Notes: a model not told the origin generated them from the letters alone. DNA of 64,000 nucleotides from Streptomyces sp. NBC_00690 (GCF_036226685.1 NZ_CP109010.1:186001-250000), one strand, 5' to 3'; positions 39,801 through 49,269 are shown, numbered from the stretch's first letter. Program-made: numbers and translations.

Positions 39801-42800
39801 GGTAGCCCGTGAAGTCGTCGACCTGGACGTGGACCTCGACGGTGCAGTCCCCGGTGAGGTTGAGCGCGTCACCGTGCTCGGCCACCGCCGATGAACGTCC
39901 GGCGAAGCGCAGGGCCCAGGACTGCTCGAAGCTGGCGGCGAGGTGTGTCCACTGGCCGTCCGGCACGGTCTCCTCGGTGACGACCGACTGTGCGCCGACT
40001 CCGGCCAGCACCGGGCGCTTGCCGGCTGCGCTCTTTCCGAGCGCCAGCACGTACGTATCCTTCCGGTGACGGAAGTTGATGATCCGGGCCGGGCCGGTGG
40101 TCGCGGCGGGCTTGACCCATGCCTCCATGGTCAGATCGTCCGCTGCGACGGCCCCCGGCGCCTGCGCCTGCGGGCAATTCAGCGGCTCGGCCCCGTCCTT
40201 GAACTCCCAGGAACGGCCCGGGGTGTCGCCCCACCAGCGGCTGGGCCTGACGCCCGCCAGGTCGGTCGCGCCGCCGTTCGCCAGGGTGCCGGTGCGGTGG
40301 GTGTACGCGGCCTCCACCAGCCGGGAGCCGAAAGCCCTCGTCGCCCCCGCCCGGCTGACCGTCACCAGCGCGGGTGTGTGGTTCACCGTCGTGACGGCCA
40401 GTCCGGCCGCCTCCGGAAGGCCGGCCGGTCCGTGTCCGACAGCCAGGACGGTGGATCCGTCCGGCGTGGCTGTGGTCACCAGGTACGGCTGCTCGCCGAC
40501 CAGCAGCAGTGTGCCGGCCGGCAGCGCCCGGACGGCCCCGGCCTCCAGAGTCAGGGTGCCGTCGTCCAGGGTGCTGACCCTGCCGACGGCCTGCGGCGTC
40601 TCCCGGACCCCGTTGAGTGCGTCGGCCGCCCGGCCCACGTCGCGGGGCAGCAGGTCCCAGACCTCCTGATCTGTCACGGTGGTGCCGTCATCGGCGGTCT
40701 CGGTCAGGGTGAGCCTGCACCGGTCCGCGCTGCCGGCGTCCTCGACCGTCGCCGTCACCCGGGCGAGGTCGGTGGTCGGGTCACCCGCCGTCAGCAGCAA
40801 CTGCGCGGCGCCGCCCGCAGTTAGCTGCTTGACCGAGCGGCCCACCGCAGTGTCGTAGTAGGCGGCGGTGAACCTGCCCTCCCGGTCCCGGAAGTAGAGC
40901 CCAAGCTGCCCGGAGCCGCTGTCCAGCAGATGCGGCCTGTCCCGGGTGGTCGCGAAGCCCAGAAGGGCGCCCGCCCAGCTCAGGCCGGACCTGTCGCGGC
41001 CCAGAGTCGGCATCGCCAGACTCCGCGAGCTGCGGCCCAGATCACCGCCGCTGGCCTCACCCAGCTCGGCCTCCTTGGCCTCCAGACTGCGCCTGGCCTC
41101 GTCGCAGGCGATGCGCAGACGCCCCTCGTTGTCCAGGTCCCGGGCAGACATGATGCGGGCATTGAGGGTGGCCTCCTTGGCATCCGCCTCCGCCATCTCC
41201 TTGGCCTGGTCGACCACGGACACCGCTTTGATGACGGTGGGGGTACCGACGATGTCCACCTTCAGCCGACCGCCCTTTCCCGAACCCACCTCGACGCGGG
41301 CCTTGGTGCCCTTGGCGGTGATCAGGGAATAGGCGTTCTCGTCCCACTCGAGAGTCAGCACGGTGGCCGACTTCTCCTCGGCCACCAGGCAGGCATGGAG
41401 ATACTTGTCGATGCCGCGGTAGGTCTGGTTCAGCCTGACCCACAGCTGGGTGCCCACATGCTTCAGTCTTCCGATGAGCCGGTTGCCGGCGGCAGGTTCG
41501 CCCGACGGTACGAGCCGCCACTGGGCCGTCTCGTCAGTCTTTCCGACGGCGTAGGTCAGTGTCCGCTCCCCATCGGAGTCCGGGGCGGCTGCCACAAGAC
41601 TTCCGGGCGTGTCGCCTTCCGTGTCGGAAACGATACGGAAGGGGGCGCCGTTGGCGGCGGGCCCAAACTTCCGCTCCTGATCCAGCTGCTTTTTCGCCGC
41701 AAGCCTGGCCTGGCGCGCGGCCACGGCTTCCGACACCAGCTTGGCGTCATTGCCCTTGTCCTTCTGAAGCCGGCCCAACTTGGCCTTGGCCTGCTCCGTC
41801 GTCTTCCTGAGCTGGTCGACCTCCGCTGTGAGGGCGTTGACCTGCTCGGCGTCCACCGCCTTGGCGCCGCTGCCCAGCTCGGCCAGGGTGAGGACGTCCG
41901 GGAGCTGCGCGAGCCGGCCGTCCCGGGCCACGGCAACGTCCAGGGCGGCGACCTTGGGTTCGGGCTCGCCGTCCTTGGCGGATGCCCACGCCACCAGGAC
42001 GCGGGCCTGCTTCTTTGCGGGCGCGGGCAGTTGTGCGTGCCCGGCGGGGGCGTCCTCCTGCTGGTGGTAGAGCAGCGCGGACAGCCCGGAGGAAACACTC
42101 CGGCCGGACAGCGTGAAGCTTTCCCGCCGCATCCCCGGGTGGTCGCCGACCGGGGCCTGGGAGGTCACCCAGCTCACCTCGCCGGTCAGTGTGCCGTGCG
42201 CCGCCCGCTGCGTCGCGTCGAGGACCCGGGTGCCCGAGCCCGCGTCGAAGCGGTAGTAACCGGTGAGGCCCGGCTCGTCCCCGACCAGCCGGTAGGAGCG
42301 GTCCCCGGCCAGCTCGGCCGCCGTCCGGGCCCGGTCCCAGATCCGGACCTCGTCGATCACTCCGCGAAAGCAGCCCGCGGCGTCGCCGTCGGCTTCATGG
42401 CCGCCGACCACCAGGCGCGTCCGCTCCCCCTTGCCCCGTGGCAGCGTGCCCGACACGCCCGGTTCCCCGTTCACACAGAACCTGACGCCGGTGCCGTCGT
42501 ACACCACCGCCACATGGGTGTAGACCCCCTCGCCCACCGGCACCTCCACTGCGGAGGTCACCGCGGTCTTCGCACCGTCCGCATCGTGCTGCACGGCCAG
42601 CCTGCCCTCAGCCGTCAGCTCCAGCCGCCAGCCCGACGCCGCGGGCGCGGTGCCCGCCGTACCGGAGGCGGACAGCAGCGTGCTGCCCCACTCCCGCGGA
42701 CTGAGCCAGAGCTCCACGGTGTACGGGCCCGCGCCGAGCGGCAGCGGCGTCGCCGCGTCGATGCCGAGCCGGCCGGTCCCGCCGCCGAAGGAGAGCGCCG

Positions 42801-43857
42801 TTTCGGCGAATCCCTCTCCGCTCTCGGCCGGCACCAGGTCAGCGCCCGTGAACGGGCACTTGCCGGGCGACCGCTCCAACACGGCATCGCGGTACCTGGC
42901 GTCAGGACTGGTGTACAGCCGCGAGCCCTGGGTGTGGAAGAGCCCGTCCCTGCCCTGCTCGACATTGACCGCGTCGATCACCCCGGCCCCGGGCTTGTCG
43001 ACGAAGAACTGCCAGCGCCGCAGGTCACCGACCCCGGTCGGCAGCAGCACCGCCGCGAAACGGCCATCGGTCACCTCGCCCAGGAACCCGAGCTCCAAAG
43101 TCGGCTCGTGGAAGTCCCGCCCGTCCATGTCGCTCGTGCCCAGACTGTCCTTGGCCGAGTCCGGCATGGTGTGGTGGCGGCTGCGCCGGTAGCGCACCTC
43201 GGGCACTGGCAGCAACCGCGCTCCCGCCACGATGAACCGGTCACACAGCACCGCGTCGTTGGCCAGGCCGACCTTCCGCCCGTCCACGAGCTGAAGCCCG
43301 GGGCTGTCAGGGTCCCCGGTGTACGTCCCCGCGCCGGTGCGCACCAGCGCGTCCTCGTGGCCGGCCGGCACCGACTGGCGGAAGATGTACAGGTACTTGC
43401 CGTCCGAGAGCGCCTGGAACGGCGCCTCAGCGGTCAGACGGGCGGTGCTGGAAAGGAAGGTGTCCGTCTCCGTCGGGCTCAGCAACTCGTCCGCCGCGGC
43501 CTCCGTCCGGGTGCCGCGCCGCACGGCGGGCAGCCGGGTGGCCCCCAGCAGGGCGAAGCCGACCCGGGCGATCTCGCCCGGGAAACGCAGCTCGCTCGGG
43601 TCGTCCGCCCAGTGCAGCACATCGAGTTGCCCCGGTTCTGGCTGCGGGCCATTCAGCCCCTTCGCGGCATCGGCGGTCCTGCTGCCCAGATCCAGCACGC
43701 TGTAGTAGATCCGGCGGTCGGCCGCCAGCGCCAGCGCCACCGTGGTACCCGCGTGACGCACCAAGGTGGTGTGCAGATACCGGCGATCGCTGTAGACCTT
43801 GGTACGAGACGGGTCTGAGGACAACGCTTCCCCACTTTCGAGTGGCTGCCCGGGCAC
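36823..43857 (-). CDS. Giant LamG/concanavalin-like multidomain protein
   Basis: 2344 residues, no signal peptide. Beta-rich N-terminus; a LamG/jellyroll domain about 350-570 (YTVELWLSPREWG ... VIDEVRIWDRARTAAEL). A coiled coil about 665-730; a possible beta-trefoil about 735-850. More LamG-type domains from about 1220 to 1640 (LTMEAWVKP, TVEVHVQVDDFTGYQG, VSEVRLWNLARDKARL, LEEVRVWRTVRTEENI). The end (about 1720-2344) has Gly-rich amphipathic strands near 2105-2160 (SGSYQLAGSLGGSVGGGVKI, then IGGAIAVTRSRGKE) that recall pore-forming or perforin-like hairpins, but this is weak. GTG start with a poor ribosome site. Probably a large adhesin-, toxin- or matrix-like protein. Confidence 0.7.
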   Translation of the reverse strand: MPGQPLESGEALSSDPSRTKVYSDRRYLHTTLVRHAGTTVALALAADRRIYYSVLDLGSRTADAAKGLNGPQPEPGQLDVLHWADDPSELRFPGEIARVGFALLGATRLPAVRRGTRTEAAADELLSPTETDTFLSSTARLTAEAPFQALSDGKYLYIFRQSVPAGHEDALVRTGAGTYTGDPDSPGLQLVDGRKVGLANDAVLCDRFIVAGARLLPVPEVRYRRSRHHTMPDSAKDSLGTSDMDGRDFHEPTLELGFLGEVTDGRFAAVLLPTGVGDLRRWQFFVDKPGAGVIDAVNVEQGRDGLFHTQGSRLYTSPDARYRDAVLERSPGKCPFTGADLVPAESGEGFAETALSFGGGTGRLGIDAATPLPLGAGPYTVELWLSPREWGSTLLSASGTAGTAPAASGWRLELTAEGRLAVQHDADGAKTAVTSAVEVPVGEGVYTHVAVVYDGTGVRFCVNGEPGVSGTLPRGKGERTRLVVGGHEADGDAAGCFRGVIDEVRIWDRARTAAELAGDRSYRLVGDEPGLTGYYRFDAGSGTRVLDATQRAAHGTLTGEVSWVTSQAPVGDHPGMRRESFTLSGRSVSSGLSALLYHQQEDAPAGHAQLPAPAKKQARVLVAWASAKDGEPEPKVAALDVAVARDGRLAQLPDVLTLAELGSGAKAVDAEQVNALTAEVDQLRKTTEQAKAKLGRLQKDKGNDAKLVSEAVAARQARLAAKKQLDQERKFGPAANGAPFRIVSDTEGDTPGSLVAAAPDSDGERTLTYAVGKTDETAQWRLVPSGEPAAGNRLIGRLKHVGTQLWVRLNQTYRGIDKYLHACLVAEEKSATVLTLEWDENAYSLITAKGTKARVEVGSGKGGRLKVDIVGTPTVIKAVSVVDQAKEMAEADAKEATLNARIMSARDLDNEGRLRIACDEARRSLEAKEAELGEASGGDLGRSSRSLAMPTLGRDRSGLSWAGALLGFATTRDRPHLLDSGSGQLGLYFRDREGRFTAAYYDTAVGRSVKQLTAGGAAQLLLTAGDPTTDLARVTATVEDAGSADRCRLTLTETADDGTTVTDQEVWDLLPRDVGRAADALNGVRETPQAVGRVSTLDDGTLTLEAGAVRALPAGTLLLVGEQPYLVTTATPDGSTVLAVGHGPAGLPEAAGLAVTTVNHTPALVTVSRAGATRAFGSRLVEAAYTHRTGTLANGGATDLAGVRPSRWWGDTPGRSWEFKDGAEPLNCPQAQAPGAVAADDLTMEAWVKPAATTGPARIINFRHRKDTYVLALGKSAAGKRPVLAGVGAQSVVTEETVPDGQWTHLAASFEQSWALRFAGRSSAVAEHGDALNLTGDCTVEVHVQVDDFTGYQGVISKGRLKGGREHGVPFQLGVDSGGHLVHCAELADGTVRTHVSTGTLTKGKAHRVAVVRKAGQQLVESKGKKTITYTEDGEEVSREVDVIDSMLLDTWFDVTFFIDGEAAGELRDHDLAPAKSSGPLEVGCGWSGADPRHLTGTVSEVRLWNLARDKARLGSGTRTDEGLVAHWHFEENEGNTAADATGAHPLRLHGATWTKNPDPLGSTFRVYLNGRPVVVKPRTADPERLGNYGGGPHFCLGGRFHTSKDLKWLAPDQMYRGELEEVRVWRTVRTEENILDNLFGRLRGEREDLIAVYSFDDDSTQPNSRQVTDSGPRGLHLRLAKDAPKRPTPVLSTAPVSGDVAEVQPVFVKTPSAYLATIQSAPAVQEYADLQRDHYGRSSGALKRVYAYVRDGAWHLVTGYKVGDLVSEWVAQVQFDPQITGYIEGAPPVPSENLIATKSPKLFSYIDATKVEFERADSVVNTLSSSRERSVTAAMELAVTNEASADSLLISAPLGFGIAKPIVEGGFDWGVRATTEFANAWGDETEVSQGWQTGRLTAVGLSGGWETPDAGKQLNKANGRRFTPSNTGYALVQSETADVFALRLAHNRALVCYRMLPNPDIPRDWNLIPFPINPRYTKQGSLDGSVGQDEQGNRVMEEEYQGLASGGELSYFKPREAYALKRRIIEDQQRLQTFYDAVSTETHHADPTAERARQVLSGFVGPIKDPAQRNGKAEPAGAQAKRSLVNTYVWSADGGFFAETTETMDSVTEVTSGSYQLAGSLGGSVGGGVKIFGIGANVQFDASIGGAIAVTRSRGKESTRTFSLNITCDVPGDLQKYDANGDPEYDEETGAAIEVPGRVDAYRFMTFYLDTDTQNFEDFYGKVVDPLWLGGDSPHATALRQARQSDKRPPCWRVLHRVTYVSRKLATDPGTGATDLDKSMAQEDISSNYELIRRIDPYVRDHTADRGELATAVKEALTTHLPGLLPHSDKVTDYFALYYGLDH

Positions 43858-44510
43858 GACGAAACACCCCAGGCTTCCAAGGACTCCGAGAGGGCGCTGC
43901 GTCGACGGACAGCAGGACCGCGAAACAAGATCGGATCGCTAACAGCCCATCCTTGTCCGGGAGTTCACCCGCGGATGCACCAACCACACACGTTCGCCTG
44001 ATCGAGTGATCCACACGTCATGCCGCCATGTTGCCCTCGTGCGCCCGTGGGAGTAGGGAAACCGGTGGATCGGTGGCTCGGATATGGGCGTTGACCCTGG
44101 GGCCGGGCCTCTGCCCCGACCGTGCTGTTCTCGCCGTAGTTGTACGCCTGGTGGGTGGTCTCGGGTAGCGGCTTTGGCAGTCCGCGTATCTGGCAACGGG
44201 GTTGTCGGGGACTGTGGTTGGCGGGATTCACTCGATCGGGGCGGGAAGTGGCTCTCCCCTCAAACGCACTCTTAGGTGATCTACATCACATGCATAGTCT
44301 GAATGTTGGGGTCATGTCACGCGCGGGCTCACAAAACGCCTCGTCACGGCGGGTGACTAGTCACTCACGCTGTCACTTTCTGTTTCAACGATCTTCCTGT
44401 CAGTCACATTCGGTGGGGCGCGCATGCGTGTTCGGCTGTTTCGGCCGGTTGAGTGAGCTGCACCGGCGCACTCGCGTCGCGGTACCGCAAGCCCTCAATG
44501 AAGAGGACAC
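43858..44510. promoter_or_regulatory. 650-bp divergent control region
   Basis: No gene is seen between the giant gene (leftward) and the sigma-like gene (rightward). The stretch 44260-44420 is AT-richer and contains a perfect palindrome GTGACTAGTCAC (44353-44364) and several GTCAC repeats, likely protein-binding sites. Exact promoters cannot be fixed. Confidence 0.4.
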
Positions 44511-45026
44511 ATGACCGAGGAAGCCCGAGGGGATGAAGGCCGCACTCCCGTGGCCGAGGCCCCGCGCCCGCTCCCGCTGGAGTTCGAGGCGCACTACATC
44601 ACCCACCAGGAGGCGTACCACGAGTACGCCTTGGTCGTCCTCCGCACCAACGACGCTGCGGAGAGAGCGGTCCACCGGGCCTTCCTGGAGATCCTGAGGC
44701 ACTGGGACGACCTGCTGACCGAACGCGACCTGCCCCAGCAGACATGGGCGATCATGCGCCGCACCGTCATAGCCGAATCGCTGCTGACCTTCCGCGCGCA
44801 GCTGGCCGCGATGGACAGTGGCAACGGCCTGTACGCGGCGCTGGGGAAGCTGCCGCCCCGTCAGTTCGACGTGATCGTCCTGCGGTACATCGCGAAGTGC
44901 GATGTGAAGCGCATCGGCTGGTACATGGGTATCACTCCCAGCACCGTCGACTACCACTGCCGCAAGGCCCGGGAGCGCCTGACCCCGGTCTGGCAACGCG
45001 CCCTGACCAAGGAGACCACGAAGTGA
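44511..45026 (+). CDS. ECF-like sigma factor
   Basis: 171 residues from the ATG at 44511. Region 4 is clear: KLPPRQFDVIVLRYIAKCDVKRIGWYMGITPSTVDYHCRKARERL. The region-2 counterpart is weak (ALVVLRTNDAAERAVHRAFLEILRHWDDL), so the protein is a divergent ECF-type factor. Its TGA overlaps the GTG of the next gene (GTGA at 45023-45026), so the two are coupled. It would direct transcription of unknown targets. Confidence 0.7.
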   Translation: MTEEARGDEGRTPVAEAPRPLPLEFEAHYITHQEAYHEYALVVLRTNDAAERAVHRAFLEILRHWDDLLTERDLPQQTWAIMRRTVIAESLLTFRAQLAAMDSGNGLYAALGKLPPRQFDVIVLRYIAKCDVKRIGWYMGITPSTVDYHCRKARERLTPVWQRALTKETTK

Positions 45027-45703
45027 GCTGGGACAAGCGTCTCGCCGATCCGAACGCCACCGTGAGGGAACCCCGGCGCGCGTTCGACGTAGCCGCCGGC
45101 CTGAGCCGCCTCGCCCAAGACGCCGGATACGGCTGCGCCTCGCCTGTCCGCCCCACTCGCGAGGTCGTTCCCGCGCGCGATCGGCTGGAGGTGCTTTCGC
45201 GTTGGACGCTCACCCAGGCCGGGGCCGCAGCCCACGTCAAGGACCTGACGACCTGCATCGGCGACAACGGCTTCGGGAACCTCACCTTCGAGTTCACTCG
45301 GTGGATCGACCTCGACATCGATGGTGTCCAGGTGTTCGCGTGCATGCTCTATCTGGCCCGTCACCCCGAGAGCGCCCAGTTCTGGTGGAAGCTCGCCGCC
45401 GGGGCCGGTCACCTCGGTGCCGCCTACTGCCTGTACTTGCACCACCTCTCCTGCGGTGAACTGCGCGAAGCGGAGCTGTGGAAGGGCCAGCTACAGGCTC
45501 CCGATGGAACGTCCGAGAACTTCTTCGACGTCTTGGAGTCCTTCGCCGGCTACCGGATGCGGCACGACCGGCTCAACCCGGTACCCACCGGCTGCCTGGC
45601 AGAGTTCGAGCGGCTTGCCGAACGCCATGAGGGCGATGGACTCGTCTACCGCCCCGACCGCCGACTCGCCGACCGCCTCCACGACCTGGCCGGACGACAC
45701 TGA
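45023..45703 (+). CDS. Partner protein of ECF-like sigma factor
   Basis: 226 residues from GTG 45023. A helical protein with a TPR/Sel1-like centre (ACMLYLARHPESAQFWWKLAAGAGHLGAAYCLYLHHL), then GELREAELWKGQLQ. No membrane helix, so it is not a typical anti-sigma factor. Coupling to the sigma gene suggests it adjusts that factor; this is inference. I recall similar sigma-plus-hypothetical pairs in Streptomyces. Confidence 0.6.
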   Translation: MSWDKRLADPNATVREPRRAFDVAAGLSRLAQDAGYGCASPVRPTREVVPARDRLEVLSRWTLTQAGAAAHVKDLTTCIGDNGFGNLTFEFTRWIDLDIDGVQVFACMLYLARHPESAQFWWKLAAGAGHLGAAYCLYLHHLSCGELREAELWKGQLQAPDGTSENFFDVLESFAGYRMRHDRLNPVPTGCLAEFERLAERHEGDGLVYRPDRRLADRLHDLAGRH

Positions 45704-45916
45704 CGACCACCGACCGCCCGGTACCGGGTTCAGGAGCGGGCACCGAGGATGTCCCCCGTTCGTGTGTGCGGTCTCTCGCGCTCTGCGGGACCACGTTTCC
45801 GGCCACGTAGGCCCTCGGGGAGGATCGGACCGGGTTTTGGCGGTAGATCGGTGATCTTGATACCGGTTCGGTGACTGTGCTTATACGGCCAGGTCAGCGG
45901 GCCTACGTTCCGGTTC

Positions 45917-48900
45917 ATGCCAGTTGATTTCCTCTCAGATGACCAGGTTTCCCGCTACGGTCGGTTCGCTTCGGAGCCGTCGCCCGGGGAGCTGGAGCAG
46001 TTCTTCCGGCTCGATCCGAAGGGCCACGAGCTTGTTGCGGGCAAGCGGCGGGACGCGACGAAGCTCGGGTTCGCGGTGCAGTGGGGCACGGTGCGGATGC
46101 TGGGCACGTTCCTCCTCGACGACCCGGTCGCGGTGCCGCAGTCCACGGTCGCGTTTGTCGCCGAGCAGCTGGGGCTGGATCCGGGGTGCCTGGGCGAGTA
46201 CACCTCGCGGGCGAAGACGGCGTACGAGCACACGTGGGAGATCCGGGACGCGTACGGCTACCGGGAGTTCTCGGCCGCCGAGGACGAGGTCCGCGCCTTC
46301 CTGGCGGCGCGGGTGTGGGCGTCGTTGGAGGGGCCGCGGGCGTTGTTCGACCGGGCGGTGGTGTGGCTGGTGGACAACCGGGTGCTGCTGCCGGGGATCA
46401 CGACGCTGACCCGGCTGGTCGCCGAGGTCCGCGCGAGCGAGAACACCTCCCTGTACCGGACGCTGGACGAGGCGGTCCCGGAGGATCTGCGGCAGTCGAT
46501 GCGCGACCTGCTGAAGGTTCCCGACGGCAAGCGGGTCTCGGAGCTGGAGCGGCTGCGGACACCGCCGATGCGCATCTCGGGCACCGCGATGACCGCAGCT
46601 CTGGAGCGGGCGAAGGAAGTCCAGGGCCTGGGCGCCCACCTCGTGCCGACGTCGGTGGTGCCGGCGGCCCGGATGTCGGGGCTGGCCCGGTACGGGATGG
46701 GCTCGAAGGCGCCCACCTTGCGGGACCTGGAGGAATCCCGCAAGACGGCGACGCTGCTGGCCACCGTGCAGCACCTGGAGACCGCGACCGTCGATGACGC
46801 CCTGGACCTCCTGGACGTCCTGATGTCGTCCCGGCTGCTGTCGCGGGCGGAGCGGATGGGGAGAGAGGAGAAGCTCAAGTCCTTGCCGAAGCTGCGCAGG
46901 GCGGCGGGGCGGGTCGCGAAGGCGGTCGGAGTGCTGCTGGAGACCGCGCCCGCGACCGATACCGGGGAGCTGGTGTCGGTGGTCGACGCGTGGTCGGCGG
47001 TCGAGAAGGTCGTGCCCCGCGAGAAGCTCGCCGAGGCCCTGGCGGTCATCGCCGAGGTCGTCCCCGACGAGGACGGCGACGAGGACGGCGACGAGGACGC
47101 GGAGTGGCGGGCCGCGCTCGCCACCCGCTATTCCACCGTGCGCGGCTTCATCCGGTTGCTGGTCGACGTCGTCGACTTCGGCGCCGTCCAGGCCGGCGCC
47201 CCGGTCGTCACGGCGCTCAAGCAGTTGCCGCACCTGATCGGCCGCAAGAAGATCGACGCCTGCGAGGTCTCCGACACCCTGGTGGGCGGGTCGTGGCGGC
47301 GGCTGGTGTTCGCCGCCCCCGGGCTGGAACCCGGGCTGGCGGACAAGGCCGCGTACTCCTTCTGCGTGCTGGAGCACCTGCATCGCTCCCTGCGTCGGCG
47401 CGACGTCTACGCCCGGCGCGGCGACAGGTGGGGTGACCCGCGGGCCAAGCTCCTGGCCGGGGACCGGTGGGAGAGCGCCCAACCGACCGTGCTCACCGCG
47501 CTCGGCCTGGACGCTGAGCCCGCGGCTCACCTGGCCGAACTCGCCTCGGCGCTGCATGGCGCCTACCACCAGACCATCGCCGGGCTGCCGACGAACACCG
47601 CGGTGTCGGTGAAGGACGGCAAGCTGTCCCTGGACCGCCTGGGCCCGGCCGGCGAACCCGCCTTGACGCCCGCCTTCCGGCAGCTGGCGAACGGGATGCT
47701 GCCGAAGGTCGACTTTCCCGAACTGCTCCTGGAGGTCGCCGACCTCACCGGTATGACGTCGGCGTTCACGCACATTTCGGGCGCCGACTCCTCGATGGAG
47801 GAGTTCGAGCTGAGCGTCTGCGCGCTGCTGCTCTCCGAGGCGTGCAACGTCGGCCTGACCCCGGTGGTGAAGCCCAACGTGACCGCGCTGACCCGGGGAC
47901 GCCTGGTCCAGGTCGACCAGGGGTATCTGCGGGCGGAGACGATCTCGGCGGCGAACGGGATGCTCATCGAGGCCCAGCGCGGCATCGACGTGGTGCGCGC
48001 GTGGGGCGGCGGGCTCATCGCGTCGGCGGACGGGGTCCGGTTCACGGTGCCGGTGCGGTCCCTGCACGCCGGGTACAGCCCGAAGTACTTCGGGCTCCGC
48101 CACAAGGGGGCCACCTGGCTCAACGTCGTCAACGACCAGGTCATGGGACTGGGCGGCGTCGTCGTCCCCGGCACCCTGCGCGACTCCCTGTTCATCCTGG
48201 ACGCCCTCCTGGGCCGCGACGGCGGCCCCAAGCCGGAAACCGTCATCACGGACACCGCCTCGTACTCGGACATCGTGTTCGGACTGTTCGCGATCTGCGG
48301 CTACCAGTTCTCCCCACGGATCGCCGACATCGGCGACGCCCGTCTGTGGCGCACTCACGCCACCGCCGACTACGGCCCCCTCCAGGAAGCCTCCCGCCAC
48401 ACCGTGCGCCTCGACCGGGTGCGCGCGCACTGGGGCGACATGCTGCGCGTGGCCGGCTCCCTGACCACCGGGGAGGTCCGCGGCTACGACCTGATCCGCA
48501 TGCTCTCGCGCGATGGGCGCCCCACCGGGCTGGGGGACGCGTTCGCGCACTACGGGCGGATCTTCAAGACCCTGCACCTGCTCCAGTTCGTCTCCGACAC
48601 CGGCTACCGCCGCATGATCGGCAAGCAGCTCAACATCACCGAGGCCCGCCACCGCCTCGCCCGGAAGATCTTCTTCGGGCAGCGCGGCGAACTGCGTCAG
48701 CACTACCGCGACGGGATGGAGGACCAGCTCGGCGCCCTCGGGCTGGCCCTGAACGCCGTGGTCCTGTGGAACAGCCTCTACCTAGACCGCGCGGCCAAGC
48801 AGCTTGCCGCCGACGGGTTCCCGGTCACCGACGACCTCCTGACCCGCCTGTCACCGCTCCAGTTCGACCACATCAACTTCCTCGGCCGGTACGCCTTCTT

Positions 48901-48964
48901 CCGGCCTCAGGAACCAGGTCGGCGCCCCCTGAGGGACCCCGCCGACGCAGAACCTGCCGAATGA
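45917..48964 (+). CDS. tnpA: Tn3-family transposase (TnpA), full length
   Basis: 1015 residues, the usual length. N-terminal DUF4158 region (FLSDDQVSRYGRFASEPSPGELEQFFRLD), long helical middle, C-terminal DDE domain. First Asp in SADGVRFTVPVRSLHAG, second in VITDTASYSDIVFGLFA, Glu in GMEDQLGALGLALNAVVLWN. All three are present, so it could be active. It carries out replicative transposition; cointegrates are resolved by a serine resolvase (51841-52866). The frame is clean throughout. The terminal inverted repeats could not be identified by eye. Confidence 0.9.
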   Translation: MPVDFLSDDQVSRYGRFASEPSPGELEQFFRLDPKGHELVAGKRRDATKLGFAVQWGTVRMLGTFLLDDPVAVPQSTVAFVAEQLGLDPGCLGEYTSRAKTAYEHTWEIRDAYGYREFSAAEDEVRAFLAARVWASLEGPRALFDRAVVWLVDNRVLLPGITTLTRLVAEVRASENTSLYRTLDEAVPEDLRQSMRDLLKVPDGKRVSELERLRTPPMRISGTAMTAALERAKEVQGLGAHLVPTSVVPAARMSGLARYGMGSKAPTLRDLEESRKTATLLATVQHLETATVDDALDLLDVLMSSRLLSRAERMGREEKLKSLPKLRRAAGRVAKAVGVLLETAPATDTGELVSVVDAWSAVEKVVPREKLAEALAVIAEVVPDEDGDEDGDEDAEWRAALATRYSTVRGFIRLLVDVVDFGAVQAGAPVVTALKQLPHLIGRKKIDACEVSDTLVGGSWRRLVFAAPGLEPGLADKAAYSFCVLEHLHRSLRRRDVYARRGDRWGDPRAKLLAGDRWESAQPTVLTALGLDAEPAAHLAELASALHGAYHQTIAGLPTNTAVSVKDGKLSLDRLGPAGEPALTPAFRQLANGMLPKVDFPELLLEVADLTGMTSAFTHISGADSSMEEFELSVCALLLSEACNVGLTPVVKPNVTALTRGRLVQVDQGYLRAETISAANGMLIEAQRGIDVVRAWGGGLIASADGVRFTVPVRSLHAGYSPKYFGLRHKGATWLNVVNDQVMGLGGVVVPGTLRDSLFILDALLGRDGGPKPETVITDTASYSDIVFGLFAICGYQFSPRIADIGDARLWRTHATADYGPLQEASRHTVRLDRVRAHWGDMLRVAGSLTTGEVRGYDLIRMLSRDGRPTGLGDAFAHYGRIFKTLHLLQFVSDTGYRRMIGKQLNITEARHRLARKIFFGQRGELRQHYRDGMEDQLGALGLALNAVVLWNSLYLDRAAKQLAADGFPVTDDLLTRLSPLQFDHINFLGRYAFFRPQEPGRRPLRDPADAEPAE

Positions 48965-48969
48965 AAAGG

Positions 48970-49007
48970 GGCGGCCCCGGACCGGTGAGTACCGGTCCGG
49001 GGCCGCC
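48970..49007. terminator. Terminator after tnpA: 17-bp hairpin
   Basis: GGCGGCCCCGGACCGGT and its complement around tetraloop GAGT, starting 5 bp after the TnpA stop. Confidence 0.75.
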
Positions 49008-49059
49008 ACCTCGTGTCCGGGGAACCGACTTGGCCCTGTGCTCGTGAGGCTGCCGTTAC

Positions 49060-49073
49060 CTGTCATGTGACAG
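49060..49073. promoter_or_regulatory. Palindrome CTGTCATGTGACAG
   Basis: 6-bp arms around TG. Its left half (TTACCTGTCAT) also occurs at about 33668, upstream of YVTN protein 1, so it may be a shared transposon-associated site. Confidence 0.25.
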
Positions 49074-49165
49074 AACGTGATGGCCTTGGGGTGTGGTGCG
49101 GAGTTTCCCGTCCGGTTGCGTCGAGCGCGGTCGTCGGTCCGCCTCAGCCTTTCGGTTCACAAGTA

Positions 49166-49199
49166 GGGCCCGCTCGCCGGGTGGGGTGAGCGGGCCCTC
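49166..49199. terminator. Terminator after YVTN protein 2
   Basis: 11-bp stem AGGGCCCGCTC/GAGCGGGCCCT with a 12-nt loop, 70 bp past the stop at 49270. The 305-bp gap 48965-49269 otherwise holds no gene. Confidence 0.55.
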
Positions 49200-49269
49200 G
49201 CGGTCACTGACCGCATCATGTTGGCCTGGGGAAGCCGACCGGGCGGCCGTGTCAGGCCGTTCGGTTTGG

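Noticed and set aside
40930..43818. 962-residue open frame opposite the giant LamG gene
   Set aside because: Antisense shadow in GC-rich DNA: Arg/Gly/His-rich low-quality protein, while the other strand has real LamG domains.
45935..48703. 922-residue open frame opposite TnpA
   Set aside because: Antisense shadow of the Tn3 transposase with no domain and biased composition.
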